Source of the DNA: Vicia villosa
Lineage: Eukaryota > Streptophyta > Magnoliopsida > Fabales > Fabaceae
Assembly (NCBI RefSeq): GCF_029867415.1
Contig: NC_081182.1
Coordinates: 9,554,646-9,618,645, forward strand
Length of the DNA stretch: 64,000 nt
Reading direction: 5' to 3'
The position numbers and the translations under genes are program-made. The first letter of the stretch is position 1. Each line of letters starts with the position of its first letter. Below, piece after piece: positions 22,669 through 34,292 of the stretch. The notes under the pieces were generated by a model. That model made no database searches. It had not been told where the DNA came from and was given only the letters and a program-made list of their open reading frames with translations.

Positions 22669-24756
22669 ATTGAAAGAGAAGATCCAAGGATAAAGTTTTA
22701 TATTCAAAACAAGACGATATTACATCAAATTATTCTAAGAGTTTCTTGTAACTTAATCTTTAAAGAGTATGGTGATAAGTTAAGTGTAATAAGATAGAGA
22801 GAGTGGTGTGCTTTCTCAAGTTTGTTTGTAAAAAGAAAGTAGTGTGATTTCTTGAGCGTGTTTAAAGATTTTAAGAGAGTCTTGGTGTGAGGTTGCACAA
22901 AGATCTAACATATTGAAAGAGGACTCAACGTGGTGCGGAAGGAAGAAAAGACCCGATTGAAGTGAGATGAGGACCAATACTTCCTCTATGAACTTCTACA
23001 AAAGCGATTGAAGTGAGACATACCTTTAACATAAAGGGCCTTACTAGTAAAAACACCTTTGAAAATCACCCCAATATCGGGTGAAGAGGTCGAACCAAGG
23101 ATTATTTGGATAGAGATTGATGAGCCCTTGGTCACAGAAATTGTCCTGATACCTTAGATGGAACAGGTTAAAGAACAATCAAAGCGAAAGCTTCTAGGAT
23201 TTATGCTTGACACACAGGTGGAATACCCTTATGAAGGCCCAAGACCTCAAATAAAGCTGGGAAGGAGTAACTTTTAAGTTCTCCAGGATGGTCACTTCGA
23301 AGTTAGAGAAAGATATCCATAGTCCCATCCTTGGGAATAAGCATTCCTAAAAAGGGACCACGTAGTTGTCAAAAGAACCACATATCCTTTTATTTGGACC
23401 CACGGGAAGAGTTAACCATTATAGAGGATCGCCGACCACGATATTGTCTGCCTCTACTGCAACCCATATGTTCAGAACGGATGGAGTGCCCCTTATTTTT
23501 GTATTCATCCAGCCGTACCCTACTGCTTATGGACAATCTCGAAGATCCTAGATTTCCTTCACTTCAGCGTCTTTGAGTTCACAGTTGTCGGTCCTCAAGT
23601 GAAGTTGGATAAATATTTTAGTGCACTCTGTCCTTTGTCAGTTAACTTGTATTTCGTCCCCGGTTAAGATGGGATGGGGCATATGGATATCGACATGATT
23701 CACCTCTCTGCCAATATTTGATAAAAAGGTTTCTAATGAGTTGGATGAAGAAACTCTTTCCTCCAAAGCATTCTCAGATACCTTTTTTGAGTCAGAATCG
23801 TCAAATAAAAGTATAATTCATATGAGGAATGTGAGAATCAGGAGACATCCTTATTCTCGAGCCAAACAAAATTTTGGCCTTAGAATCACTCATTAAGTTA
23901 ACCAAACTATCATCCAACCTGACTAGAAAAATGGAAATGCTGAAGAAAGATCTCGAGTTTAGGATAGTACCTGAGGCGTGAAATTGGATAAGCGAAATGA
24001 ATGAAATAAACAAAGATTTTGATTACAGAACTACAATCATCCTGGTTAATGCTCTCGGAAAGGAAGAGGCAAAGGTGTTTTTCCATAAAGTGTATGTGAA
24101 TAAGCTTGAATTCCAAAGATTGAAAAAATTATCCAAATTGTTCGACTCATATTTATAGGCAAAAACTGTTGGACGACCCAGATTAACTAAAGAAATAATT
24201 TACGAAATCAACAACTAGAATCATCACTGGGGATATGTGCAAACTTGAACATAGTCAAGAGCACTACAAGCTACACCATTCCCTAACTCATCGCATCAAT
24301 GCATGTGTTAGAAGAAGGTGACGAAATGTCCCAATGATAAAAGAACATTCAATGGACTTGTTTCACCTACACTTTCAATTGGCTCCAAACGTTTCAAATC
24401 TAGCTCACATCACACAACGTCCTAGAGGCCAGCCAAATAACTAAAGGCTTCTTTGGCTCATTCAAATCCCGATAAAGCCTTGGGAAACTGTTTTGGGCAG
24501 GAAAAATTCCGAATAAATAAAGACCCAATTCGTCGCAAATCCACTCAAGTTGACCCAAGATATAAAAGTCAATTCCTACCCAAAATAAGGTACATTCTAT
24601 GATCTCCACTTTTTTTACTATACTCATCTAAAATATTAATTTGACTTGGACGTTGGAGTGTTAACCATACAAGTCCACCCTGTGTCACCATAACAAGGAT
24701 CATCACCCCCGGTTCAAGACATTCAGTTCCTCAACTATATATTTCTAGTTCCTTAA
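22669..24756 (+). mobile_element. Decayed gypsy-type retroelement sequence ending in an LTR part
   Basis: Short open stretches with no clear domain fill 22669-24470 (for example 23331-23576). Acidic/coiled fragments at 23740-24130 (LTRKMEMLKKDLEFRIVP-like) could be gag remnants. Positions 24480-24756 are related to the LTR part at 14225-14510 (TATA-like gatataaaag at 24558, 'gttggagtgttaaccatacaag' at 24650). The Ogre element begins at 24757 and interrupts it, so this is the older target sequence. Confidence 0.4.
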
Positions 24757-25622
24757 TGTCATACCCCAAAATTTGCCCATCACATTTCTCTTGTTCAAAT
24801 TCAAATGAAGGTACAAAGCTCAAAGACACCCTCTCCTAAAAAAAGGGGGTCCAAAAATTAGGATTTTGTTGTTCTGAGGGAAAATTAATGAACCAAAGGC
24901 TCCAAGGCATCCCATATGGTTTATGACATTCCGAACTACCTCCATAGCAAAATTCCGAATTTTTGAGTATTGGACCTTTATTATTGAAGTGTCCACGTGA
25001 GTTTGAGCCCAAAGAGAGTTTGCTGGCCAAATATTAATTATTTTATGAATTTATTTCATACATATTTGATTTTATTCAAATAGATTCAAATAAAATCATC
25101 AAAATAATTATAGGATTGGTATATGAAACTTTTTATCTGATTCAACCCAATCAAATCTCATCCAGTGACCAAGATTGAACAAGAAATATGCATAAAATGG
25201 CATGGAACTTGAAATAGAAATATTTGATAACAAAATCAAATCAAAATTTTTCTTGAGTGAATACTTGATTTTCTTCCGAGAATTCTTAACCTATCCTTAA
25301 CCCACCTATGCAATGGTTCCATCATTTATTTTATTTTGGATTTTATTTGTTTAAATACAAATTGAAAAAAAATTAATTAAATAAATGTCAATTAAAAAGA
25401 GAGAGGGGCGCATGATTTGCTATATTTATTTTAAAAAAAAAGGCCAAGGAAGATGATTAATGCTGATTGGGATAATTGGATACAAAATCAGAAAGTTTTG
25501 ATAAAATGTTCAAACTTCTTTCAATCATATTGCAATCTCCATAATTATAAGGATTTGGACCAAGAATAGTTAACCTAATGGACTCCAATATATAATCATA
25601 ACAGAGGAGGATGGTAAGAGGA

Positions 25623-25652
25623 TTTTTTTTTTTTGGGGGGGGGGGGGGGGGG
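25623..25652. repeat. T12-G18 homopolymer tract in the left LTR (T10-G10 in the right LTR)
   Basis: The run is 12 T then 18 G at 25623-25652. The matching site in the right LTR (35159-35178) has 10 T and 10 G. This explains the whole 10-bp length difference between the LTRs. A G18 tract could form a G-quadruplex, and it is also prone to sequencing or assembly error. Confidence 0.9.
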
Positions 25653-26289
25653 TTCGCTGCAGCCGAAACCGTTTTTTCGAAGAAAAACCGTGAAATCAAG
25701 GAGAGGTGGCAGAGGAGATTTGAGTCCGATTCAGACCAAACCACATATCCAGATTGATTCTCTGTTGTTTTCTGAGTATAAACCACCCTTCATCATCGAT
25801 CAGAGCTTCCAACAGCGTAAGTTCGCGCTCAAGACCGAGCCACGTTTTGTTGAATTCGATTCCACACATACACATACTTTGCATCTGATTTGATTATACA
25901 TCCATGATTATAATAGTATTTCAATGCTTCCTGGATAGTTTGATTGATGTTTGAGTACAGGATGAAGATTCCACCATTGCTAGGTTTACAAAGCTTCAAA
26001 TTGGGATTTCTAGATTCACAAAAAATTAGCCGAAAACAGTGACTCCATCGAACTCGTGATGTAGCATATGGTTAATCGGGTTATTATTTTGTGTTTACTA
26101 ATGAAGGTTTGCAGGTTCTGAAATTGGAGGTTTATGGCCACAATGCAAAAACGTGGCCAAAGGTTTGTTGTTATTTTCCAGAAATCCCACGAAGGGGATG
26201 ACAGGCTGGGCACGTTTTTTATTCAAATACTCGATTTGTTTTTTTGTTACATACCTAATATTGCACTATAATATCATGAGATAACGCAG

Positions 26290-26360
26290 CAGAGATGGCA
26301 ACAGGCGCGTGAGCAATCAAAAGGGCGAGGGTTCGTTTCCCTCAGACCACGCTAATTTTT
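26290..26360 (+). other. tRNA-like Pol III box module in the Ogre LTR
   Basis: An A-box-like GATGGCAACAGG (about 26294) and a B-box-like GGGTTCGTTTCCC (about 26329) are 35 bp apart, and a T5 run follows near 26355. The same module is in the right LTR (35816-35886), and a related one is in the older LTR at 3331-3405. Confidence 0.4.
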
Positions 26361-28379
26361 ATCAATTTGTCTTCTCACGTATTCAGCGTGGTCACTGCAT
26401 GCACGACTACAATGCACCCTCAACAATAGGCCATAGTATCTTCATCTCAGCCGATCCAACGCATCAGGATTACGAGGGACCACCATGAACCTCCACCGAC
26501 TCATCACACCCAATCATAAGTTAATTTTTCAATCTCTCTTTATTTTTAATTATATAGTTTTATTTATTTATTGTTGTTTTAATCCTTTTAGTTGTTTATG
26601 TATTTACTTAATAAACTTTTCTTTTGAATATTTTTCAAAATAAACTTCTTTTAAATTTTTCTTTTTCATAAAATTAATTATTTTGATAATATTTATTTTA
26701 TAATAATTTGATTTATTTGTTAATATTTTTTCTTTTTCCTTTTTTTCTAAATGATTAAATTATCTTTGTTTAATTATCTAATATTTCTTTTAATTGATCA
26801 AAATACATATTAGGATTAGATATCTAATCGAAATCTCGATTTTTCTTATAACATTAAAAATAATCTTTTTGGCTAATAATTATTTTAGGGTAATTAAATT
26901 TATTTTATGTTCTAAACCTTGATTTTGCCATGATAACTAATCATTGTTATTAACTGTTGGACCCTAAATCAGGGTTTATGAAGACCACGCCCTACACTGA
27001 ATATTTCTTTTTCTATGCCTTTTCAGGGTTACTCTTGAAACGCCTTCCGACTACGCGCCTTCAAAATAGAAAGTTAAGTATTAATTTATTTCAAAGTCTA
27101 TTTTGTTTCCTTTGATTTTAGGGTTTGCCCTTATATTTCTTGAACTATGCATACGTTCACCCTCTTCTTTTGCCTTTGCCATTTTTCAGGGTTGGCTCCG
27201 AGGCTTCCTCCGACTGCCAACCCTATCAGATCAAATGCAAAGCTAAGTTGCTTTTTATTTATTTATTTAAATCCTTTATCTTTTTGCTTTCTTTAGGGTT
27301 AACTGTGTTTGCCTTCGAACCGATAATGCACTCACCCCTTTCTGTTTATTCTTGCTTTTCCAATTTTCAGGGTTTGTCGACTGCCAAAGCTACGAGTACT
27401 GGTAACCCTAAACCCTGATATCTCTTGTCTTTTATTACTTGTGTCAAACCCTATTAAGGGATCCGCTGGTTACAATTTCCCTCCCCATATCTGTTTGATT
27501 ATATTATTTAAATGCGTGGTTAGTAAAATAGGGAGTGACAACCATTAAATTGAATTAGTCTCACTAATTTACAAGATAATATAATTGAATATAATCACGT
27601 GATTGGTGCACACACGCACGCTTTTGGGTAACCCTCTCTGTTGCCTTGTCGCCTGTTGCCTCGTTGCCTTGTGTTTTTTGCAGAATAGCCAGTCCCTCGA
27701 ATATGAGGATACCTCAGCCATGTTGCCTCGATAAAAGGTCATGAGACCCTAGAATGATGCTGCCTTCGATACACTAACATGACCTCGACCCTCGGAAGTT
27801 GCCCACGAATAAGGCTGAGGTATCTTCTGGTTGCCTACGAAAAAGGCTATTCTGATCATTCCCTTTAGACTACCTGCCTCTCTATGGCATGGGTCAGTCT
27901 TTGGGCGAATGATATCTCGACGACCCTTCAACCTCCAAACGAAAGGCTTCCTGCCCTCTTATGGCAAGGATAGACCCTTTCATGCTGAAAGGCTAAAAAG
28001 AGACCTATCATCTGAGTTTAAGGTAATTGCCCCTAATTGCCTTGCAATGCTCAATTTTCATATTCTTTCTCACAATTCTTCAAAAACTGGCTACGCTCAT
28101 TTACGAGTTAAAGTCCACTTTTTTTTCTTTCATCTACTTTTTCTAAAGACAAACGAGCAAGCAAAGCAATTAAGAGCCCATGGAAAACCATGGATGTAAA
28201 GGGTGCCTTACACCTTCCCTTTGCATAAATTACCCCCCGAACTTAGATTTCTTTAAAAAGGTTTTTTTCTGTTTCTTTTTGCCTTTCCGAATTTGTTTGG
28301 ATAAAATAAAAGTCGGTGGCGACTCTTGTTTACCGCGACATTTCGATCGATAAAAAGTCAGTTCACCGTATTACAGAAC

Positions 28380-28397
28380 TGGCGACTCTGCTGGGGA
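28380..28397 (+). promoter_or_regulatory. Primer-binding site (tRNA-Arg type) of the Ogre element
   Basis: TGGCGACTCTGCTGGGGA lies 4 bp after the LTR end at 28375. This sequence is the kind complementary to a plant tRNA-Arg 3' end, as reported for Ogre elements. An identical copy follows the right LTR (37906-37923). Confidence 0.8.
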
Positions 28398-29445
28398 GAA
28401 AATTTCGATAAAAGAGGGGTTACCTTAAAAGTTTAGGAATCACATAATTGTTTTCTATTGTTTGCTTTGTTTGTTTTATTTTTCAGGGGCGTTTTGGGAA
28501 AATTGAAGGACGAATCCTACTCCCGGATTCAAGAACATCTAAGATAGGAAGTGGCATAGTCATGGCGACCTCCTTCATGTATGTGGAGGATTGGTCAATA
28601 TGAGAGTTCACGCTTGAGTTAGGCCTCTATGGGTGTTTACATGCTTCTCTTGTATGAGGGAGGTTCGTGTGGATACCCGTGGGTGAGTCGGAGCTCAAGG
28701 ACCGTTAGTAACCTTTAACCCATCCTGACTTTTAGGAACGTAGTGGGGGGACTACTCTTGATGTATGTTGAGAGCATAGTCGCTACCCGATACTACAGCT
28801 CAGATAGGCTCTTTCTCAAAGTATCATTGCATGGTATGTATGTATCATGTTCGAGGGTGCTTTAGGAGGGCTGACAATTCTGGGTAACTCGGTAGAACCC
28901 GTTGCTGAAATCTCCTTATCCATAGAAATACCCATGGAAAGGACACCTGATCAGACTCCATGCAAGCCTTAAGCCAAAAATTGTGTGACTTGTGTGACTT
29001 GCGTGACTTATTGGTGTTTGCTACTAACCTTCGTTTCCTTGCAGGTTTTGTTAAAAGGACTTGTTTGTCCTTACTACCCCACACTATGCCTAATATTCGC
29101 ATAACATCATGACATCATAAGCATAACATGATTTAACTAACCCTTTCAAGGATCTTAGGAATTTAGGGCGCACAATCTCAGGTGCCCTTATCAAAGGTTG
29201 ATTTCCTAATCAAGGGGCAAGAGGATTTATTTTTCTCTAGCCGCATACCTTCCAATTCAAAGACACAGTACCTAATCAAGGGGAAAGAGGATTTATTTTC
29301 CTCTAGCCATGTGCTTTCAAATTCAGAAGTATCCCGAATCAGAGGCGATGACCCACTCGATATGGTGAGCTTGATTCTCAAAGAAGGACGTTCAAAGACA
29401 AAATTTAGAATCCTTCAAACAAAGACGTGACCAACTCATTTTCTA
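28398..29445 (+). other. 5' leader of the Ogre-type element, no ORF1
   Basis: Non-coding leader between the PBS and gag. Full Ogre elements usually carry an extra ORF1 here, and none is visible. It includes a two-copy 66-bp tandem repeat (29205-29336). The part up to 28816 is duplicated after the right LTR. Confidence 0.7.
29205..29336. repeat. Two-copy 66-bp tandem repeat in the leader
   Basis: Each unit starts CCTAATCAAGGGG(C/A)AAGAGG and includes 'ctctagcc'. The units are at 29205-29270 and 29271-29336, with several substitutions between them. Confidence 0.85.
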
Positions 29446-30945
29446 ATGCTGCTAACTAGATTCCTAAAGATCCTTGAAAACATTTCATTTGCATTCATAA
29501 CATCGCATAACAGGTTTCCTATGATGGATTTCTCATCCTTCCTCGCTGTTTATTTCAGCATCATGAATCTCGAACAATCAGTTAAGGATCTCCAAGCTCA
29601 AAACACTGAGTTCCAAGCCTTGATTCTGAATTTGTCCAAGGGGCAAGAAGAGCTGAAAGCCATGCTGACTAAAAAGAAGAAAAAGAAGGGTAAGAAGACT
29701 CAGGTTAAAAAGCTTAGACCGATCTTGCAACTCAGGGATGCTGAAGCCTCCGAAGAAAGTGATGAGGATGAGCAAGATGATGATGCTAGTATCAAAACCG
29801 ATGCAAAAAGTAACCACGATTCTGCCAAACTCTCTGAAGAAGAAGAGGACTATTACCATGAGGACGAACATCCCGATGACAAATACAAGATGTTAGAAGA
29901 GCGCCTGAGAAGCGTAGAAATTCAGAAGATACCTGGGCTGGATTTTGAAGAGCTTGGACTTGTTCCTGGGGTCGTTATTCCTCCAAAATTCAAAACTCCC
30001 GCCTTTGCTAAGTATGATGGAGTCTCTTGTCCTAAACTACACTTGAGGTCTTATGTAAGGAAGATTCAGCCTCACACTGCTGATAAGAGGCTCTGGATCC
30101 ATTTCTTTCAAGAAAGCTTATCTGGAACTCAACTCGAATGGTACTATCAATTGGAAAGTGCTAACATCAGTACCTGGGAGGATTTGATGGGTGCCTTCTA
30201 CCAACAATATCGATACAATTCCGACCTCGCACCAACTCGCATGCAACTACAAAGCATGTCTATGGGCTCTAATGAAAGTTTCAAAGAATATGCTCAAAAA
30301 TGGAGAGATCTAGCTGGAAGAGTCAAACCTTCCTTGACTGATAGAGAGCTGGTAGATATGTTTATGAATACATTGACTGGCCCTTTCTATAGTCATTTAC
30401 TGGGAAGTTCATCATCTGGATTCACTGAACTCATACTGATTGGGGAACGTGTCGAGAATGGCATTCGAAGTGGTAAGATTCAAGCGACTACATCCTCAAA
30501 GCATTTCAATGGGAGGTCGGATTCAAATGCTGTGTATGGGCAGAAAAGGATGAACCATGATCAATCTATTGGGGCAGTTCTGAGCTCCACACCGGCGCCT
30601 CAACAAAGTCGTCAAGACAAACAAGTTACACCCATACGTCAATTCACAAAGATCAACACGTCGCTAGCTCAGGCTTTACAACATCTGCTAAAGGCAAATT
30701 TGATCACCCTGAGGGATCCTCCTAAGAATCCTAACACCTCTGCTCCTAGTTATAAGCCCAATGCGAGGTGCGCATATCATTCTAATAGTCCTGGGCATGA
30801 CACAGAGAATTGTTGGCCGTTGAAGAACAAGATCCAAGATATGATCGACGCTGGTGAAATTGAGTTCGACCATCCCGCAACTCCTAATGTGATCACTGCT
30901 CCCATGCCTAATCACAACAAGATTGCTAATACTATGGATGGCTAG
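29446..30945 (+). CDS. gag: Gag polyprotein of an Ogre/Tat-type Ty3/gypsy retrotransposon, uninterrupted
   Basis: A 499-codon open frame with no stops. The natural start may be an internal Met (29523 or 29563, MNLEQSVKDLQ) because the first 39 residues look unrelated to gag. An N-terminal coiled coil with a Lys-rich patch (TKKKKKKGKK, about residues 75-85) and an acidic stretch precede the retrotransposon gag (capsid) domain. That domain spans about residues 180-345: LHLRSYVRKIQPHTADKRLW, GTQLEWYY, WEDLMGAFYQQYRYN, then SFKEYAQKWRDLAGRV. Near the C-terminus is a zinc-knuckle-like CAYHSNSPGHDTENCWPLK (about residues 443-461). Gag packages element RNA into virus-like particles. A protease or pol frame normally follows, but here the ORF ends in MDG-stop and no pol is found. 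The element would depend on a full relative. Confidence 0.88.
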   Translation: MLLTRFLKILENISFAFITSHNRFPMMDFSSFLAVYFSIMNLEQSVKDLQAQNTEFQALILNLSKGQEELKAMLTKKKKKKGKKTQVKKLRPILQLRDAEASEESDEDEQDDDASIKTDAKSNHDSAKLSEEEEDYYHEDEHPDDKYKMLEERLRSVEIQKIPGLDFEELGLVPGVVIPPKFKTPAFAKYDGVSCPKLHLRSYVRKIQPHTADKRLWIHFFQESLSGTQLEWYYQLESANISTWEDLMGAFYQQYRYNSDLAPTRMQLQSMSMGSNESFKEYAQKWRDLAGRVKPSLTDRELVDMFMNTLTGPFYSHLLGSSSSGFTELILIGERVENGIRSGKIQATTSSKHFNGRSDSNAVYGQKRMNHDQSIGAVLSSTPAPQQSRQDKQVTPIRQFTKINTSLAQALQHLLKANLITLRDPPKNPNTSAPSYKPNARCAYHSNSPGHDTENCWPLKNKIQDMIDAGEIEFDHPATPNVITAPMPNHNKIANTMDG

Positions 30946-33144
30946 AAGGATGAACTTTTTAGATCATTAGATTTACTTTTGTTTGCAATTTCTATTCTGT
31001 TTGTTTAAACATTCGACTTATGATAAACATTATCTGTTTTAATAATTATCATCAGTGCATTGCATATGTTTGTCTTGAATACATTATTTCGTTATCACTC
31101 ATTTTAAATTGCGTATTTACTTTGCATATGTTTTATGTCTATTCAACTCTTGCTAAAGTTGTATACCTTTTGAGGGAGGATGACGAAAATGATACCGCAA
31201 CATCATACAGTATGCTTTGAACAGACTATGCTAACGATGTACAGGCATTGTTTCAATTCCTAAACAGTGGAGATATAAGGATGATAATCCCTCGTAAACC
31301 CTTTTTGAGCCTAAGAAGTAGAAGTTTCTTCCTTGTACTAATTAAAACCCTTGATCATAACCTGGGGCAGGGTAGTTCTCAGTTAACTTGGCTGTGCATT
31401 CCATTTTTAAGAGAATCATTCAGTACACCTTTCAACAAAGGTTTCAATCACAAGCGTTCATCCGCACACATCAAAGAAGTGTGGGAGATGTCAACCAAAA
31501 GCCAACGATGGTTCATCAATCATTAAGTAAGGCAGTCACAATCTTTCAAAAAAGAAAGAAAATGAAAAAACATATATACAAATAAAAGCCTGCTAAGTCA
31601 AAAATCAAAAAGATGACTTAGGAAAAAATCAAGGCATCCCGCGTTCTGTAATCTCAAAATAGACAGTTCAGGCAAAAGTTAGGGATATCAAAAAGATGAA
31701 AAAAGAGAAGTCAATAAATTCTTGAACAACTCAAAGTTGTGACTACCAAAAGGAAGAAGTGACTGCCATCTCAAAAGTTCTCTTTGCTTGTGAACCGTCA
31801 TCATTATCAAAGGCGCAAATCCAGAAATCTCTTGGAACCCGAATGCATAGGTTGAATTAACTGAGTTTAGGACTGAAGATCATCACGAAGAGGGGTGGGT
31901 ATAAATAAACTTTGAGCCTTTATCCTTTGTTTCTTAATCCGTGAACCAAGCCACGTTACAACCCTTGAAAGTCCTAATTGAAGCATGGTTAGTTTGAAAG
32001 CATACTGTCACTAGAAAGGTATCCTGATTCCTTAAGGTTTACCAAAAATGCTGAGTTGATATTTCGTTTTTTACAAATATCATGTTTTACAAATATCACG
32101 TTGTTACAAATATCATGTTTTTACAAATGTCATGTTTTTACATCTCCTGTTTTAATGTTTTTCAAAAAAACTCAAGACCAACGTATGCATTGCATCTTAT
32201 GAATACATTATTAAACATATTCTGCTACATAATTTCAAATGTCAGCAACAGAAAGAATTTGCACAGGGTACAACTAATGACTGAAAGTTATCCCGAAAGA
32301 CACTATTATTCCAAGAAGCCATGTCTCTGACGTATACAAGGGGCATGACATGTTTTGCCCAATCAATCTGGGGCAATCAAGTCAAAATTCCAAGAATATC
32401 TCATGGATGCTCGAACAATCAGGGGCATGCATCCAAGTATATCTAAAGCTACTCCCCAATCAACGTAAGACATTGTCATGAGCCTATGATTACTGGGGGC
32501 ATATCGCCCATAGTGAACATCTCATAAAGTCCTCGCAAGGCGAATCTTTCAAAAGTTCCTGCTAACTGGGGCAAATCTATGCAAGTCCAGTTCAACATCT
32601 TGATCAATACTCAGTGGCGTGTCCTGAATCGAGTAGTAAGTTACTATGATACTGGGGGAAACTTTCAAGACATCCACATCTCCCCACAGAGCCAGGTTCA
32701 TAAGATCATATCCCCACAAAGTAATCATTAAGAAGATATCTTCAAAAGTTCTCATCCCGACACAGATATGGATCCCCAACAGAGTTTACATCTTCAACAC
32801 TGTTGTTTCTCCAACACCTTGCTCTTTGCCAATATGGTTTATTAATGTCTTTATTCCCAATCAGGGTACATCAAGTTACTGATCATCCCCAAGCAAGAAT
32901 CATAAATCCCCAGCTGTACTTCCTCAAGACAAAATCAAACGACAAAATCACAATGATACAGAGATTTATTTTCTCAAGATACTCCAAATAGCATAAATCA
33001 TTTTCATACATCATGTGCATAACACTTTCATTCATAAACATTACAATACATGCATCACAACATTGCATAAAACCAATGTTCCTTGTTCAGCCTACTTCTA
33101 CAATCAAATAAACATTGTCTTCTAGATATAGTACAGAAATAATC
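30946..33144 (+). other. Non-coding Ogre interior downstream of gag (pol deleted)
   Basis: No protease, RT, RNase H or integrase motifs in any frame. From about 31260 the text (ggagatataaggatgataatccctcgtaaaccc, and cctggggcagg at 31362) looks like the segment that normally follows the integrase end in Ogre elements. From 32335 repeated 'ctggggca' and 'tccccaaca' phrases mark Ogre 3' untranslated sequence. This indicates a large deletion between gag and the 3' region. Confidence 0.6.
32069..32145. repeat. Short tandem repeat, about 4 x 16-17 bp
   Basis: The 'ttacaaatatcatgttt' phrase repeats four to five times with small changes (catg/cacg, atat/atgt). Confidence 0.8.
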
Positions 33145-33843
33145 AAATCAAAGATTTAATTCTGACGCTCATTCAAGATGGATATTTAGTTCTGATACTT
33201 AATTTTGGATATCTTCCAAAGATAGCTCAGAGATAATCAACACAAATATCTAAATTCTGATACTTAGTTCCAGATATTCTCCAGAGATAGTTCAGAAATG
33301 ATCAAGACAAAGATTTAGTTCTGACACTTAATTTTGGATATCTTCCAGAGATAGTTCAGAAATGATCAAGACGAAGATTTAATTTTGACACTTAATTTTG
33401 GGTATTCTCCAAAGATAGTTCAGAGATAATCAAGACAGAGATTTAATTCTGATACTTAACAGTTCAGAGATAATCAAGATAGTTATTTAATTCTGACACT
33501 TAATTTTGGGTATCCTCCAAAGATAGTTCAGAGATAATCAAGACAGAGATTTAATTCTGATACTTAACAATTCAGAGATAATCAAGACAGATATTTAATT
33601 CTGACACTTAATTTTAGGTATCCTCCAAAGATAGTTCAGAGATAATCAAGATAGTTATTTAATTCTGACACTTAATTTTGGGTATCTTCCAAAGATAGTT
33701 CAGAGATAATCAATACAGAGATTTAATTCTGATACTTAGTTCCGGATATTCTCCAGAGATAGTTCAAAAATGATCAAGACAGATATTTAGTTCTGATACT
33801 TAGTTCCGGGTATTCTCCAGAGATAGTTCAGAGATAATCAAGA
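33145..33843. repeat. Satellite-like tandem array of a 64-bp monomer in the Ogre 3' region
   Basis: About eleven diverged monomers of about 64 bp with the order 'gatagttcagagataatcaa', 'gacagatatttaattctga', 'cacttaattttgggtatcctc'. Some monomers lack about 21 bp (the ttttgggtatcctccaaag part), giving 43-bp short forms that alternate with full ones at 33430-33660. Tandem repeats in Ogre 3' untranslated regions are known in legumes as sources of satellite DNA. Confidence 0.9.
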
Positions 33844-34283
33844 GACATTCAAAGATCTAAATCAGTTACTACGAACGTTGCTGACATGGTCAATCTCCAA
33901 CAAATATAAAGGATTAGTCTAACGCACGACTTATCCTTCAACCTAACACACGGTTTTCCAGACATATACGGGTGCAATTTGGATATGATCTAACGCACGA
34001 TCCATCCTCTAGTCTAACTCATCCTAAGTATATCCTCAGAAACAGTCTAACGTACGACCCATTCTGACTCTCAAGTATATCAAGTTGGGTGGCATCTTCA
34101 AGCCCATCTCAATCATACATCTTCTCCAAACACCTGGATGGCATCTTCAAGCCCATTTCCGAAAAAAGTCCCTATTTCAGCTAGGGAAAATTTCTTGGTA
34201 TTCTAGTGTTCAATCCTCTTCTACCTTCAGATTCCGACAGGCGCACATGCCTGTCTACATCTTTAGATATAAGAAAATTGAAC

Positions 34284-34292
34284 AGGGGCAGC
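34284..34292 (+). promoter_or_regulatory. Polypurine tract before the right Ogre LTR
   Basis: AGGGGCAGC directly precedes the LTR start TGTCATAC at 34293. It is short and broken by one C, but in the expected place. Confidence 0.6.

Larger units (their letters stand above)
24757..28375 (+). repeat. Left LTR (3619 bp) of the Ogre-type element
   Basis: Starts TGTCATACC and ends CCGTATTACA. By eye it differs from the right LTR at only four substitutions (24766/34302, 26499/36025, 26988/36514, 27032/36558) and in the length of one T/G homopolymer tract. Contains the tRNA-like module at 26290-26360, several 'agggtt' blocks (27000-27400), and the 'gtgccttacaccttccctttgc' and 'gtcggtggcgactc' blocks near the 3' end. 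Short ORFs inside are not conserved genes. Confidence 0.9.

Noticed and set aside
27125..28199. 97- and 122-codon frames in the Ogre LTRs, repeated at 36651-37725
   Set aside because: They recur only because the LTRs are duplicated. No domain is recognisable and they overlap LTR regulatory sequence.
33145..33843. CRISPR-like array
   Set aside because: The repeats are adjacent, diverged, of varying length, have no unique spacers and lie in a plant retrotransposon.
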